The notes: generated from the sequence alone by a model not told the origin. 64,000 nucleotides of DNA from Streptomyces sp. RPT161 (GCF_027533845.1 NZ_JAPZVN010000024.1:1-64000), one strand, 5' to 3'; shown: positions 49,760-59,075, numbered from the stretch's first letter. Made by a program: numbers and translations.

Positions 49760-51640
49760 TCAGGCGGCGTCGCGGCGCCGGCGCAGTCCGAACGCGATGG
49801 CCCCGCCAGCGGCGATCACCAGGCCGGCGGCCAGCCCGACGGGCAGGGCCGGGAAGGACGCACCGGTCTCGGCGAGCTGCTGCTGGGCGATGTCGTCGGT
49901 GCTGGCGGCGTTACCGGTGTTGTCAGAGATGCTGGAGTCACCGGAGTTGTCGGAGCCGCCGTGCGACGGCGGAATCGGCTTCACCGAGGCGACGGAGCCG
50001 TCCGAATTCAGCAGCACCTGCTGGTCGTTGGGGTGCCTGAAGTCGAGCAGCGCCCCTATCGAGGTGGCCCGCTGGTCGAAGGAGCCGTCGCCGATGCGCC
50101 GGGTGCCCCAGTTGTCCTCGATGAACTTGGTGATCGAGGTCTGCTCGGTCTGGGTGTGGTCGACCTTGTTCACCTTGCTGAACGGGGAGATCAGCAGCAG
50201 CGGCTGCCGGGCGCCCGGTCCGCAGCGGTCCGCGTAGCCACCGGCGGGCGCGGGGCCGGCCTGGCAGGCGGGGTTGTCGACCGCCTTGCCGTCGGAACCC
50301 TTGGCGGAGTCCTTCGAGCCGTTCAGCGGCGGCGCGAAGACGTGGTCGTACCAGCCGTCGGAGTCGTCGTAGGCGAGCGCGATCGCGGTGTCGCGCCACT
50401 GCGGCGACTTCTGGATCTGGTTGATCTCCTTGACCAGGAAGTGCTGCTCGTCGATCGGGTCGGAGTAACCGGCGTGGCCGTCCTGGTAGGCCGGCGCCTT
50501 CAGGAAGCTGACCGAGGGCAGTCTGCCCGCCTTGACCACGGCGTCGAAGTCGCTGAGGTCGTAGTTGTGGTTGGCGCGGCCGTTGTGCCCGATCTCGTTG
50601 ATCGAGGCGGGCGCGAGGTGGTGCGGGTTCGAGGTGGACTGGTAGTACTCGAACGGGTCGTGGTGCGGGCTGTAGTCCTCCACCGCCGCGCCGCCGACGT
50701 TGGTGTGCGTGGTGCCCTTGCACTGGGCGTACGAGCCCTGCCGGCCGTTCCACGGAGTGCTGGGCCGGAAGCCGCCCTGGAACCAGCCCCAGCTGACGCC
50801 CTTGGCGTTGAGCCGGTCACCGATGTTCGGGCCGGTCATCTCGGCCAGCGCGTCCTTGGCGGTGTGGTCCTTGTTGGCGCAGTCGTCGAAGGCCGGGTCC
50901 GGGTCGTTGATCACGGTGCCGACGCCCTTGGCGTTGGGCGACTGGACCGTGTAGGGGTCGGGCGTCTTGGTCTGCTTGGGGTGCTCGGTGCCGGAGGCCG
51001 GGTCCACCGAGACCACGCCGTGCGTCTGCCCGGAGACCAGCTCCAGCGCGCCGGGCGTCGACGGGCCGTAGGCGGAGCCGAACGACTTGTCGTTGAGCGT
51101 GTAGTGCTGGGCGTAGTTCCACAGCGCGGTGACGGTGTTGCCGTCGTAGTAGTCCATCGCCAGGCCCGGTTCGCCGAACAGGTTGCCCGAGCACTTGCCC
51201 GAGTCGGTGTTCTGCACGAACTGGTCGGCCTTGCCGCCGTCGTACGCGTACTGCTCGGGGCTGTAGTCGTGGTTCTGGTCGCAGGTCATCGCCTGCGACG
51301 GGCTCAGCCGCTGCGGGGCGTACTGGTTGGGGTTCTTCGTCAACAGCCCCGCGTTGGCGAGGGTGTTGGTGTCCTTCGGGGTCTTCGGGGACGCGGTGAA
51401 CTTCGTGCCGTCGCTGTTCGCCGCCTTGGGGTAGGTGGCGAAGTAGTGGTCGAAGGAGATGTTCTCGTCGAAGATCACGACGAGGTGCTTGACCGGCGTG
51501 GCGGTGCGCACCGGTCCGCCGTGGGCGGGCGCGGCGATCGCCGGTGCGGTGCCGCTCGCCGCCAGCACAGCTGCTCCGGCCAGTGCTCCCCACCGTGCCG
51601 CCCGGCGCCGGGTACCGGCCGGTGTCACTCTGACGGTCAT
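49760..51640 (-). CDS. Secreted phosphoesterase/phospholipase C-like protein with sortase anchor
   Basis: A 626-residue protein of the alkaline-phosphatase-like phosphoesterase family (phospholipase C / acid phosphatase AcpA group). It has a Tat-like signal (TRRRAARWGALAGAAVLAAS), the nucleophile region KHLVVIFDENISFDHYFATY, HNYDLSDFDAVVKAGRLPSV, YSDPIDEQHFLVKEINQIQ and LAYDDSDGWYDHVFAPP metal-binding blocks. The C-terminus is a Ser/Asp-rich linker, then LAETG, a hydrophobic helix and RRRRD: a class E sortase signal, so the enzyme is attached to peptidoglycan. It probably releases phosphate from phosphoesters at the surface. GGAGGG precedes ATG 51640. Confidence 0.9.
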   Translation of the reverse strand: MTVRVTPAGTRRRAARWGALAGAAVLAASGTAPAIAAPAHGGPVRTATPVKHLVVIFDENISFDHYFATYPKAANSDGTKFTASPKTPKDTNTLANAGLLTKNPNQYAPQRLSPSQAMTCDQNHDYSPEQYAYDGGKADQFVQNTDSGKCSGNLFGEPGLAMDYYDGNTVTALWNYAQHYTLNDKSFGSAYGPSTPGALELVSGQTHGVVSVDPASGTEHPKQTKTPDPYTVQSPNAKGVGTVINDPDPAFDDCANKDHTAKDALAEMTGPNIGDRLNAKGVSWGWFQGGFRPSTPWNGRQGSYAQCKGTTHTNVGGAAVEDYSPHHDPFEYYQSTSNPHHLAPASINEIGHNGRANHNYDLSDFDAVVKAGRLPSVSFLKAPAYQDGHAGYSDPIDEQHFLVKEINQIQKSPQWRDTAIALAYDDSDGWYDHVFAPPLNGSKDSAKGSDGKAVDNPACQAGPAPAGGYADRCGPGARQPLLLISPFSKVNKVDHTQTEQTSITKFIEDNWGTRRIGDGSFDQRATSIGALLDFRHPNDQQVLLNSDGSVASVKPIPPSHGGSDNSGDSSISDNTGNAASTDDIAQQQLAETGASFPALPVGLAAGLVIAAGGAIAFGLRRRRDAA

Positions 51641-51742
51641 GCCATGCCCTCCGTAAGCTGCGGTATGCCGCGTTCCGACCGGTGATGCTGGTGGCCGGCC
51701 GGGGCGGTACGGCGGAACTGCGATGACATCGAAGTGAACAGT

Positions 51743-52966
51743 TCACGTCAAGAGGGCGCGCCCTAGCCAGTCGTCGCGGTCCCGCACGCCGGGCAGGGCG
51801 AAGAAGTAGCCGCCGCCGAACGGTGAGATGTAGTCCACCAGCGGCTCACCCGCCAGCCGCTTCTGCACCGCGGTGAACTGCCGGTCCAGGTCCTGCTGGT
51901 AGCACAGGAACACCAACCCCATGTCGAGGTTGCCGTTGGAGTCCATCCCCTTGTCGTAGTTGTACGCGCGGCGCAGTAGCCGCTGGTCGTCGGTGGCCGG
52001 TGTGCGGGGGTTGGCCAGCCGGATGTGGCTGTCCAGCGGGATCACGTCGCCCTTGGGGTCCTGGGGGTACTGCGGGATGTCGCTCTCGGCGTCGCCGTCC
52101 AGGGGCGCGCCGCTGTCCCTGCGGCGGCCGAACATCCGCTCCTGTTCGCTGATCGAGACCCGGTCCCAGAACTCCACCAGCATCCGGATCAGCCGCACCA
52201 CCTGGTAGCTGCCGCCCGCGGTCCACGCCGGTTCCCCCGAGCCGCTGGCCGGGACCCACACCAGGCGGTCCATCTCCCGGGTGTTGGAGGTGTCGGGGTT
52301 GGCGGTGCCGTCCTTGAACCCCATGTGGTTGCGCGGGGTGCCGGACGGGCGCGGTGCGCTGACGAAGCCGTCGATCCGCCAACGCACCTGTGCCCCGCCG
52401 CGGGTGTGCCGGGCGATGTCGCGCAGCGCGTGCAGCACGGTGTCGGTGGAGTCGGCGCACAGTTGCAGGCTCAGGTCGCCGTGGCACCAGGCCGGGTCGA
52501 GGTCGTCGTCCGGGAAGGTGTCCATCGCCCGCAGCCTGCGCGGCTTGCGGGCGCCCAGCCCGAACCGGCCGTCGAACAGCGAGGCCCCTGCGCCGACGGT
52601 CACGGTCAGCCGGTCGGCGGGCAGTCGTGGGCCGAGGGTGCCGGAGTCGGCGGGCGGCTCGGTGATGCCGAGGGACGGCGGGGTACCTCCCTCGGTCAGG
52701 AAGCGGGCCCGCTCGGTGATGGTGCGCAGCAGATCGGTCAGTTCACCCCGGTCGGCCGCGGTCACGTCCAACGCGGCCAGCACGCACTGGCGTTGCGACG
52801 CGGTGGTGACGCCCGCCTGGTGGACGCCGTGGAACGGGATGGTGGAGGGCGCGTCGAGCGGCGCGGCCTGCGCGGCGTCGGCCCGCACCAGACCGGTGGT
52901 GGCGGCGCCGGTGATCCCCGCGGCCGCGGCGCCGCGCAGGAAGAAGCGGCGGTCCAGCCCGGTCAT
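51743..52966 (-). CDS. efeB: DyP-type heme peroxidase / deferrochelatase EfeB, Tat-exported
   Basis: A 407-residue protein. The signal [20 protein letters not shown] is a classical Tat sequence. The DyP signature GFKDGTANP supplies the catalytic Asp, and [20 protein letters not shown] with [18 protein letters not shown] and the proximal region [10 protein letters not shown] are typical of the EfeB subgroup. EfeB oxidises or dechelates heme and works with EfeO in ferrous iron uptake. It overlaps the efeO stop as ATGA (52963-52966) and has GGAGG upstream. No efeU gene is adjacent. Confidence 0.92.
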   Translation of the reverse strand: MTGLDRRFFLRGAAAAGITGAATTGLVRADAAQAAPLDAPSTIPFHGVHQAGVTTASQRQCVLAALDVTAADRGELTDLLRTITERARFLTEGGTPPSLGITEPPADSGTLGPRLPADRLTVTVGAGASLFDGRFGLGARKPRRLRAMDTFPDDDLDPAWCHGDLSLQLCADSTDTVLHALRDIARHTRGGAQVRWRIDGFVSAPRPSGTPRNHMGFKDGTANPDTSNTREMDRLVWVPASGSGEPAWTAGGSYQVVRLIRMLVEFWDRVSISEQERMFGRRRDSGAPLDGDAESDIPQYPQDPKGDVIPLDSHIRLANPRTPATDDQRLLRRAYNYDKGMDSNGNLDMGLVFLCYQQDLDRQFTAVQKRLAGEPLVDYISPFGGGYFFALPGVRDRDDWLGRALLT

Positions 52967-54228
52967 GACGTCCTCCGTACATCGCATACCGCGGCGACCG
53001 CGGCGAGTTGCTCCACGGCGGCGCCGGTGTCGGCGTCGACCCGCTCGCGCTGGGTGCGGCTGAGGGCGTTCAGCGCGGTCCAGTGGCCGTCGGTTTCGAA
53101 CCCGTCGAGGGTGTGCTGCATCCGGTCCAACGCGGCGTCCACCCGCGGGAGTTGGGGGAGGCGGGCGGCGGTCAGCAGCGGCCGCAGGTAGCCGAGCGCG
53201 GTCCTGGTGCCGTCGAGGTTGGCGCGGGCGGTGGCCAGGTTGCTGCCGCTGCCGTAGTCGGTCCGGCCGGTCAGCTCGAACTGAACGGTGTTCTCCAGGA
53301 TCTCGTGCGCCCGCAGTCCCAGTTGTGCGGGGTCCATCCGCGCCTGCGACCAGCCGGACCGCAGTTGGTCCACGTCCTTGCCCAACTGGTCGGCGGGGCC
53401 GCGCAGTTGGTCGGCGCTCTGGCCGTGCCACAGGCCGTACTCGATACGGTGGAAGCCGGTGAAGCGCGGATCCGAGCTGCCCTGCGGCAGTCCGGCGGTG
53501 GTGCCGTTGATCGCCTTGTCGGCGTCGCCGAAGGTGCCGTACGCGGCGCCCATCCGCTCGTACACCAGATGCGCGGGCAGCCAGGCGGCGCGCGCGGCGT
53601 CGAGGTCCCCGCTGTCGACGGCGTCCTTCAACGCGCCGACCCTGTCGGCGAGCCGGCCCATCTGGCCGCCGATCCACTGCTGGTAGGCGATGGTGGGCGG
53701 GATCAGGTCGTGTTGGCTGACCGGTACCGCGGCGGGTCCGGCGGCGGCGTGACCGGCGATCCGGACCGTGGGGCCGGTCACGGCGTCGGCGTCGTCCGGC
53801 AGGCACTTGAAGGCGTAGGAGCCGCCGCCGAGGGTGACCTGGAGCGGGCGCGTGGTGCCCGGGGCCAGGCCCTCGACCTCGCCGTAGACCGCACCGGTGC
53901 CGGGATCGACCAGATCCACCTCGGCGGGGCCGCTGGAGGCGTTGTGGACGTCGAACACCTGGTCGCCGCCGTGCCCGTCGGTCCAGCCCTGCCCGCAGTC
54001 GCCCGCGGACATCGTCACCCGGGTGTGCGGCAACCCGTCCGGGTACGCGGCGCTCTGCCGCGCCGCGGGCCGGCCGGCACCGTCCATCGCGCTCACCAGC
54101 ACCGCGACCACCACGGCGACCGCCACCAGCCCACCGCCCGCCGACAGCAGCCCACGCCGACCGCGCGGTATTCGTGGGCGGATCACTCGGCGGCTCCAGC
54201 GGGCACAGGACGTAAACGGCGTGGGCAC
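52963..54228 (-). CDS. efeO: Iron uptake system protein EfeO
   Basis: A 421-residue protein with an N-terminal membrane helix ([19 protein letters not shown]), a cupredoxin-like domain ([30 protein letters not shown]) and a C-terminal M75 imelysin-like domain with the metal-binding HxxE in [10 protein letters not shown]. EfeO binds ferrous iron outside the membrane and passes it to the EfeU permease. Here it precedes efeB but no efeU is found. Start is GTG 54228. A cold-shock gene lies 124 bases upstream, same strand. Confidence 0.9.
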   Translation of the reverse strand: MPTPFTSCARWSRRVIRPRIPRGRRGLLSAGGGLVAVAVVVAVLVSAMDGAGRPAARQSAAYPDGLPHTRVTMSAGDCGQGWTDGHGGDQVFDVHNASSGPAEVDLVDPGTGAVYGEVEGLAPGTTRPLQVTLGGGSYAFKCLPDDADAVTGPTVRIAGHAAAGPAAVPVSQHDLIPPTIAYQQWIGGQMGRLADRVGALKDAVDSGDLDAARAAWLPAHLVYERMGAAYGTFGDADKAINGTTAGLPQGSSDPRFTGFHRIEYGLWHGQSADQLRGPADQLGKDVDQLRSGWSQARMDPAQLGLRAHEILENTVQFELTGRTDYGSGSNLATARANLDGTRTALGYLRPLLTAARLPQLPRVDAALDRMQHTLDGFETDGHWTALNALSRTQRERVDADTGAAVEQLAAVAAVCDVRRTS

Positions 54229-54352
54229 CAGTGCGAAGGGCAGGGGTGCCGCCGCTCATCGTAGGGAGCCGGACAGCTCCGCACCTATGCGCGCGGGGCC
54301 GGGAAACCGGGAATTCGACGGGATTTCACCTGTCCGGCATGTCCCGGCGGGC

Positions 54353-54556
54353 CTAGATGGGCATCACGCGGTCCGCCTGCGGTCCCTTCGGCCCCTGGCT
54401 GGTCTCGTACTCCACCCGCTGGCCCTCCTCAAGGGAGCGGTAGCCGCTGCCCTCGATGGCCGAGTAGTGGACGAACACGTCCGGGCCGCCCTCGTCCTGT
54501 GTGATGAAGCCGAACCCCTTCTCGGCGTTGAACCACTTCACGGTGCCTGTCGCCAT
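54353..54556 (-). CDS. Cold-shock domain protein (CspA family)
   Basis: A 67-residue single OB-fold RNA-binding protein. RNP1 [12 protein letters not shown] and RNP2 DVFVHYSAI are exact. It binds single-stranded RNA and acts as an RNA chaperone. ATG 54556 is preceded by AAAGG at nine bases; a GTG immediately before gives one extra residue. It is 73 bases downstream of the metallo-hydrolase gene with its own leader. Streptomyces carry many such paralogues. Confidence 0.95.
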   Translation of the reverse strand: MATGTVKWFNAEKGFGFITQDEGGPDVFVHYSAIEGSGYRSLEEGQRVEYETSQGPKGPQADRVMPI

Positions 54557-54629
54557 CACTCATGGCCTTTCGTGCGCTGCCGCGGCGGCTTCGACACACC
54601 GCCCGCGGTCTCGTCAACAGCATCCACGA

Positions 54630-55703
54630 TCAGGTGCCATCCAGCACCCGCGAACCGCCGATCGGCAGATCCCACAGATCCTGTCGGGGACGCCCGCTGG
54701 CGACCCACGCCGCCCGGCAACGGGTCAGCGGCTCCAGCGGCGGCTCGGCGGAGAGCAGGAACGTCGCCCAGTGCATCGGGGCCATCACCCGCGCGCCCAC
54801 GTCGAGGCAGGCCTGGACCGCCTCCTCCGGATCGGTGTGCACCGAGCGCAGCAGCCGCCTGGGCTGGTAGGCGCCGATGGGCAGCAGGGCGATGTCGATG
54901 TCCGGGTGGCGGCGGCCGATCTCGCGGAACCAGTGTCCGTACCCGGTGTCCCCGGCGAAGTACAGCCGCTGCCCCGCAGGGTCGCTGAGCACCCAGCCGC
55001 CCCACAGCGAACGGCAGGTGTCGGTCAGGGTGCGCTTGCTCCAGTGGTGCGCGGGCACGAACTCGAAGCGCACCCCGCCCAGTTCGGCCGCTTCCCACCA
55101 GTCCAGTTCGGTGACCCGGGTGAAGCCGCGGCGGCGGCACCAGCGGGCCAGCCCGGCCGGGACGAACAGCGCGGTGTCGCGCGGCAGCCGCTTGAGGGTG
55201 GGGGCGTCCAGGTGGTCGTAGTGGTTGTGGCTGATGACCACCGCGTCCACCGGCGGCAGGTTCGCCCAGGCCACGCCGACCGGGGTGACCCGGGCAGGGG
55301 TGCCGAGGATCCTGCGGGACCACACCGGGTCGGTCAGCACGGTCAGGCCGCCGACGCGCACCACCCAACTGGCGTGTCCCACCCAGCTGATGGCCAGCGT
55401 CCGGGCGTCCACGTCGGGCAGCCGGGCGGGCCGGACCGGAAGCCTGGGCAGGTCGGCGAGGTCCTCACGGCGGGGGCGCAGACCTCCCTGGCGGCTGGCC
55501 CGGAACATCTCCAGGAAACCCGGGAGCGGTTCGGTCATACGGGCGGCGAAGGACCGCGGCCAGACCCGCCGCTCACCGATGGGCCGCGGACGGCTGTCGG
55601 TGCCGGGCGCGCCGGTGGGTCGCGGCGCCTCCGGCGCCGTGGGGCCGATATGGGGCCGCTCGGCCTGATCAGGCCGTTCGCTCTGTTCGGTCTGATCGGT
55701 CAT
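54630..55703 (-). CDS. NAPE-PLD-like metallo-beta-lactamase-fold hydrolase
   Basis: A 357-residue MBL protein. Metal motif HNHYDHLD (HxHxDH), then VPAHHWSKRTLTD, LYFAGDTGYGHWF and MAPMHWATF provide the other ligands. The arrangement ISWVGHASWVVRVGGLTVLT with DPVWSRRILG is characteristic of N-acylphosphatidylethanolamine phospholipase D-like and UlaG-like enzymes (150-residue class, not beta-lactamases). The N-terminal 60 residues are disordered (Pro/Glu/Arg). ATG 55703 follows GGAG at six bases. It lies 73 bases after the aminotransferase-like gene in the same direction. Substrate likely a phospholipid or phosphodiester. Confidence 0.85.
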   Translation of the reverse strand: MTDQTEQSERPDQAERPHIGPTAPEAPRPTGAPGTDSRPRPIGERRVWPRSFAARMTEPLPGFLEMFRASRQGGLRPRREDLADLPRLPVRPARLPDVDARTLAISWVGHASWVVRVGGLTVLTDPVWSRRILGTPARVTPVGVAWANLPPVDAVVISHNHYDHLDAPTLKRLPRDTALFVPAGLARWCRRRGFTRVTELDWWEAAELGGVRFEFVPAHHWSKRTLTDTCRSLWGGWVLSDPAGQRLYFAGDTGYGHWFREIGRRHPDIDIALLPIGAYQPRRLLRSVHTDPEEAVQACLDVGARVMAPMHWATFLLSAEPPLEPLTRCRAAWVASGRPRQDLWDLPIGGSRVLDGT

Positions 55704-55776
55704 CAACGCTCCAATCGGTGGGGGCACCTTGCGGCGGCCGGACGGGACCGAGGGCGGGGCGCCCGTTGACGGTATT

Positions 55777-56958
55777 TCAGGCGGCGGTCAGTTCGCAGAA
55801 GGCGGTGCCGAGCGCCGCCAACGCCTCGGCGACCTGCGGCACCCGCAGCGGTTCCGCGGCGTGCAGCGCGGCTTCCCGCTCGGCGGGCGTGCCGCCGTAC
55901 AGCACCGAGGTCGTGATCCGTACCCGCAGCGCGGCCGGGTCATCGCCGAACCAGGGGCCCGCGACGGCCCCCGGCAGCCGCTCGGCCAGCGCCTCCGGGC
56001 CGGTGACGCCGTGCTCGGCGAGAGCCGGGCGCAGCGGGCCGAAGTCGGGGTAGAGCTGGTGTCCGGCCTGCGGCGGCAGGCAGAGCGCGCCCAGTCGGGT
56101 GACGGCGCGGTGCGCGGCGGCGGCCACGGCGGCGTGCAGCCGTACGGCGGCGGCGGTGCGCTCCCGTAGCGCGGCGGGCTCGGCCAGGGCGAGTGCGGCG
56201 GCCTGGGCGACGGGGGCGGCCGGTACCGCCCGCTGCGCGTCGAGCAGATCGCGTACCGGGCCGAGCAGAGCGCCCGCCGGCTCGCCATGCGGGAACCGCG
56301 CGACGGCCGCGGGCCAGGAGGGCGGCAGCAGTGCGCCCGCCAGGTCGGTGAGCACCACGGTCTGCCGGGGGAACGACTCGGCCGGGCTGAGCAGCACGGT
56401 GTGCGGGTCGTGCAGCGTGTCGCGGAACGTCTCGTCGCAGGCCACCAGCACTGAGGCGGCGGCCGCCGCCTCGCACACCTCGTGCAGCAGCTCGGGCGGG
56501 GCGACGGTGCCGGTGGGGTCGTCGGCGACGGAGACCACCAGCAGCCGCGGCTGCGCTCCGCCCTCCCGGGCCCGGCGCAGGGTCTCCAGCAGCGCCACCG
56601 GGTCCGGTAGGCCACCGCACTCGGGCGGGGTCGCGACGGGGTGCACCCGGCGGCCGAGCACCCTCGCCTGCGCGGCGTACCAGGCCGTCGCGGGACTGGG
56701 CACCACCAGATCACCGCCGACCGCCGCCAGCAGGGCGAGCAGCAGCGGCGCCGGGCCCGGCGCGAGCAGCACCCGGTCCGGCTCGGTGGCCAGCCCACGC
56801 CGCCCCCAGTAGCCGCAGGCCGCGGTGCGCACGGCGACATCGCCGCCGGTCGGCTGCGGCGGCGCGTCCCGGGCCTGGGCGAACCGGTCGGCCAGCTCGG
56901 GGGCCGCGGGGAGCCCGGGATCGGGGCGGGAGGGGGAGCCAGCCGCCGTGCGGTGCAT
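55777..56958 (-). CDS. PLP-aminotransferase-fold protein lacking the catalytic lysine (no Lys at all)
   Basis: A 393-residue protein with the layout of class I/II aminotransferases: N-terminal arm, APGPAPLLLALLAAVGG, SPATAWYAAQARVLGRRV, VSVADDPTGTVAPPELL, VACDETFRDT (the PLP Asp region) and LTDLAGALLPPSWPAAV where SxSK should be. The PLP lysine is absent. In fact the translated protein has no lysine. It can thus not form the usual internal aldimine; a regulatory, binding or novel role is more likely than transamination. ATG 56958 is chosen because GGAGG lies five bases upstream; the ATG 12 bases earlier is less well placed. Downstream neighbours are the metallo-hydrolase and, upstream, a DUF6158-like gene. 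Confidence 0.8.
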   Translation of the reverse strand: MHRTAAGSPSRPDPGLPAAPELADRFAQARDAPPQPTGGDVAVRTAACGYWGRRGLATEPDRVLLAPGPAPLLLALLAAVGGDLVVPSPATAWYAAQARVLGRRVHPVATPPECGGLPDPVALLETLRRAREGGAQPRLLVVSVADDPTGTVAPPELLHEVCEAAAAASVLVACDETFRDTLHDPHTVLLSPAESFPRQTVVLTDLAGALLPPSWPAAVARFPHGEPAGALLGPVRDLLDAQRAVPAAPVAQAAALALAEPAALRERTAAAVRLHAAVAAAAHRAVTRLGALCLPPQAGHQLYPDFGPLRPALAEHGVTGPEALAERLPGAVAGPWFGDDPAALRVRITTSVLYGGTPAEREAALHAAEPLRVPQVAEALAALGTAFCELTAA

Positions 56959-56999
56959 CCGTACCTCCATGCGGCGGGCGTCGCGGCCACGGACGGGGC

Positions 57000-57239
57000 T
57001 CAGACGCAGGCGGCGCGGGCGCGGGCGCCTGCCCTGGTACGGCCGGGAGCCGGGCGGCGCTGCGGGTGACGCCGCAGGTACTCGCCCTCCAGCGCGGCCA
57101 TCCGCGAGCTGTGCGTCCGCAGCGCGTCCGACGATCCGTACAGCAGCGTCTCGTGCCGGGTGCGGTGGATGGCCTCCAGTTCCTTGATCAGCAGGCGGTC
57201 GTCCAGCCGCTCGGGTGCCACACCGTTGTAGTCGGCCAT
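57000..57239 (-). CDS. Small conserved protein (DUF6158-like)
   Basis: A 79-residue protein: APERLDDRLLIKELEAIHRT, RHETLLYGSSDALRTHSSRM, AALEGEYLRRHPQRR, then a basic tail. The helical pattern with HxTRHxTLxxGSxDAL and EYLRRHP is what I recall as DUF6158, a widespread actinobacterial family of unknown function. ATG 57239 follows GGAAGGA. It is 41 bases before the aminotransferase-like gene, so probably co-transcribed. Confidence 0.7.
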   Translation of the reverse strand: MADYNGVAPERLDDRLLIKELEAIHRTRHETLLYGSSDALRTHSSRMAALEGEYLRRHPQRRPAPGRTRAGARARAACV

Positions 57240-57415
57240 GGGCGCGTCCTTCCCGGCTCGGTCCTTCCGGTCCCGCCACGGCGGTCGCCCACGCGAAGCG
57301 CGTCCCCGTGGGGAACCGCGGCCAGCCCTGACGCGGCCAGTATCGCAACGGCCACCGGCCCCCGCACGCCCGCTCGCCTGTCCGGCGGACCCGGCGCCGA
57401 AGTACGCGGCGCCCG

Positions 57416-57928
57416 CTAGTCGGTCACGGGTGCCTCGCGCTGTTCCAGTTCCGCGAAGAACCGTTCCACCAACGCGCTGTCGCGGGCCGTCTCGTCAAGC
57501 GGTTCGCCGATGACGCGTCCGGCGAGCTGGACGGCGAGCGTCCCCACGTCGTGCCGCAGCTCCGCCTCCGCGAGGGCCCGGTCGGCGGCTACCTTCGCCA
57601 GACCGGCCGCCACGGTCTCCTCGCGCTGCCGTACGCCCTCCTCCCGGATCCGGGCGAGCAGTGCGGTGCCCTCCTCGATCCGGCCCTGCCGCTCGCGGGC
57701 CGCCTCACGGCGCGCCTCGGCGATGATCTCGCGCCCTTCCGCGGCTGTGCGTTCGGCCTCGGCGGCCTGTTCCTCGGCCTTCGCCAGCCCGCCGTCGATC
57801 AACTCCTCGCGCTGTGCGATGACCTTCGCGATGCGCGGCAGGAGCACCAGGCCGAACATCCCGAAGACGACGAAGAACAGGACGAGCCCGAGGACGAGCT
57901 CAGTGGTGTCCGGCTTCAACGGTCCCAT
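57416..57928 (-). CDS. Orphan ATP synthase b-subunit (AtpF)-like protein
   Basis: A 170-residue protein with one N-terminal membrane helix (LVLGLVLFFVVFGMFGLVLL) and PRIAKVIAQREELIDGGLAK, followed by a long heptad-rich helix (residues 45-150) and LRHDVGTLAVQLAGRVIGEP near the end. These are hallmark features of the F0 stator subunit b, including the delta-binding C-terminal section. It is not next to any other atp gene; it precedes DUF6158 and the lysine-free aminotransferase homologue. So it is a paralogue, perhaps recruited as an alternative stator or as a membrane scaffold. ATG 57928. Confidence 0.8.
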   Translation of the reverse strand: MGPLKPDTTELVLGLVLFFVVFGMFGLVLLPRIAKVIAQREELIDGGLAKAEEQAAEAERTAAEGREIIAEARREAARERQGRIEEGTALLARIREEGVRQREETVAAGLAKVAADRALAEAELRHDVGTLAVQLAGRVIGEPLDETARDSALVERFFAELEQREAPVTD

Positions 57929-58103
57929 GGCCTAAGGGTATTGACGCCCCGCGCGGCCGTTCGCGGCGGGGTGGCGGCCCATCGGCACCGTGATCCCGCG
58001 CGGCCGCGCCCTGACCTGGGGCGGGCCGGTCCGGCGCTCGACCACGCATACGAAGCCAGGGGGAGGTAAGACGGATAGACAGGACGACACCGGGAGGAAC
58101 ACC

Positions 58104-58478
58104 ATGCAGCGAGGCAGTGACCGGCTCAGCGTCTACCGTGACGACGAGATGAAGCACGAGTTGCAGGGGCTGATCCGCTCCGGACACGCGACGCGGGTGG
58201 CGGAGTGGTTCGACCCCGAGCCCCTGGCCGACGACGACCCGGCGGTGGCCGCGCATCCCGTACCGACCGGTATGCGCGGGGAGGACGCGTTGCGCTTCGA
58301 GCTGGCACGCCACCTGGGGCGCAAGAAGTTTCCGGCCAAGCGAAGCGCGCTGGTCCGTGAACTGGTCGCCCAGCACGCCCCGGACGCCCTCGTCGACCGG
58401 GCGCGGGCACTGCCCGCCGACACCACCTTCCACAACGTGCAGGAAGTGGTGGACGCGCTGCACCGGCGCGCCGCCTGA
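58104..58478 (+). CDS. DUF2795 domain protein
   Basis: A 124-residue soluble protein with LSVYRDDEMKHELQGLIRSG, GEDALRFELARHLGRKKFPA, then VDRARALPADTTFHNVQEVV. DUF2795 domains (about 60 residues, with LPADTTFxxVQEVVDAL) are common in actinobacteria with unknown function and may act in stress. Here the recognisable part is the C-terminal half. GGGAGG precedes ATG 58104. Convergent with the SseB-like gene; a perfect hairpin separates them. Confidence 0.75.
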   Translation: MQRGSDRLSVYRDDEMKHELQGLIRSGHATRVAEWFDPEPLADDDPAVAAHPVPTGMRGEDALRFELARHLGRKKFPAKRSALVRELVAQHAPDALVDRARALPADTTFHNVQEVVDALHRRAA

Positions 58479-58483
58479 CGGCC

Positions 58484-58516
58484 GGGCGCCACCTCGCCCA
58501 CGGCGAGGTGGCGCCC
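58484..58516. terminator. Bidirectional terminator between convergent genes
   Basis: Perfect 15-bp stem (58484-58498 with 58502-58516) and 3-base loop CAC, between the stops at 58478 and 58536. It can serve both strands. No T-run. Confidence 0.8.
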
Positions 58517-58535
58517 GTACCCGGTCGGCGGGTGG

Positions 58536-58952
58536 TCAGCCGCCGCCCGTCAGGGTGGCCAGAGCGCGTACACCCCGGCCCTGGACGGTGAGGGTGTCGG
58601 GTGACCCCGCGTCGATGGAGAGCGCGAGGTCGTCCGCGGGCCAGCCCTGCCCCAGCAGCGCCAACCGCACCGTGCGGTAGCTGTGGACCTGCGGCAGGGC
58701 GAGGGTGAGCCGATCCTCTGAGGTGAAGACCGGTACCAGGCGCAATCCGTCGCTCTGCTCGAACACCGGCAGTTGGAGGCCGCCCGGCTCACCGTCGGGG
58801 GATTCGACGTTGTCCGGAACGGGCACCAGCACCTCGCTGGCGGCCAGCGTGCCCAGCGCCACCACATCGTTGCTGTCGGTGGCGAGCTGGTGCAGTGCCT
58901 GCTGCGCGGCGTCCCGCGCTTGCGGCGAGTTCGGTTCGTTCTGCTCGGTCAT
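58536..58952 (-). CDS. SseB-like protein
   Basis: A 138-residue soluble acidic protein. ALHQLATDSNDVVALGTLAA, SEVLVPVPDNV, LPVFEQSDGLRLVPVFTSED and LSIDAGSPDTLTVQGRGVRA fit the SseB (enhanced serine sensitivity protein B) N-terminal domain common in Streptomyces. Biochemical function is unknown. Start ATG 58952 has GAGGAG seven bases upstream. Separated from the preceding gene by the hairpin at 58484-58516. Confidence 0.75.
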   Translation of the reverse strand: MTEQNEPNSPQARDAAQQALHQLATDSNDVVALGTLAASEVLVPVPDNVESPDGEPGGLQLPVFEQSDGLRLVPVFTSEDRLTLALPQVHSYRTVRLALLGQGWPADDLALSIDAGSPDTLTVQGRGVRALATLTGGG

Positions 58953-59075
58953 CGCGGCGCTCCTCGGATACGGTCGCCGGCCGCCCGGTGCGCCCGGCGT
59001 CGAACCTGCCGCGTACCCGAGGAGGCACAGGACATGCGCCCCGCAGGGCAAAGAAACACGTGACGGACACCGGGT

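Noticed and set aside
52967-54259. Apparent N-terminal fusion extending EfeB upstream
   Set aside because: It is the out-of-frame shadow of efeO; the Tat signal at 52966 marks the true start.
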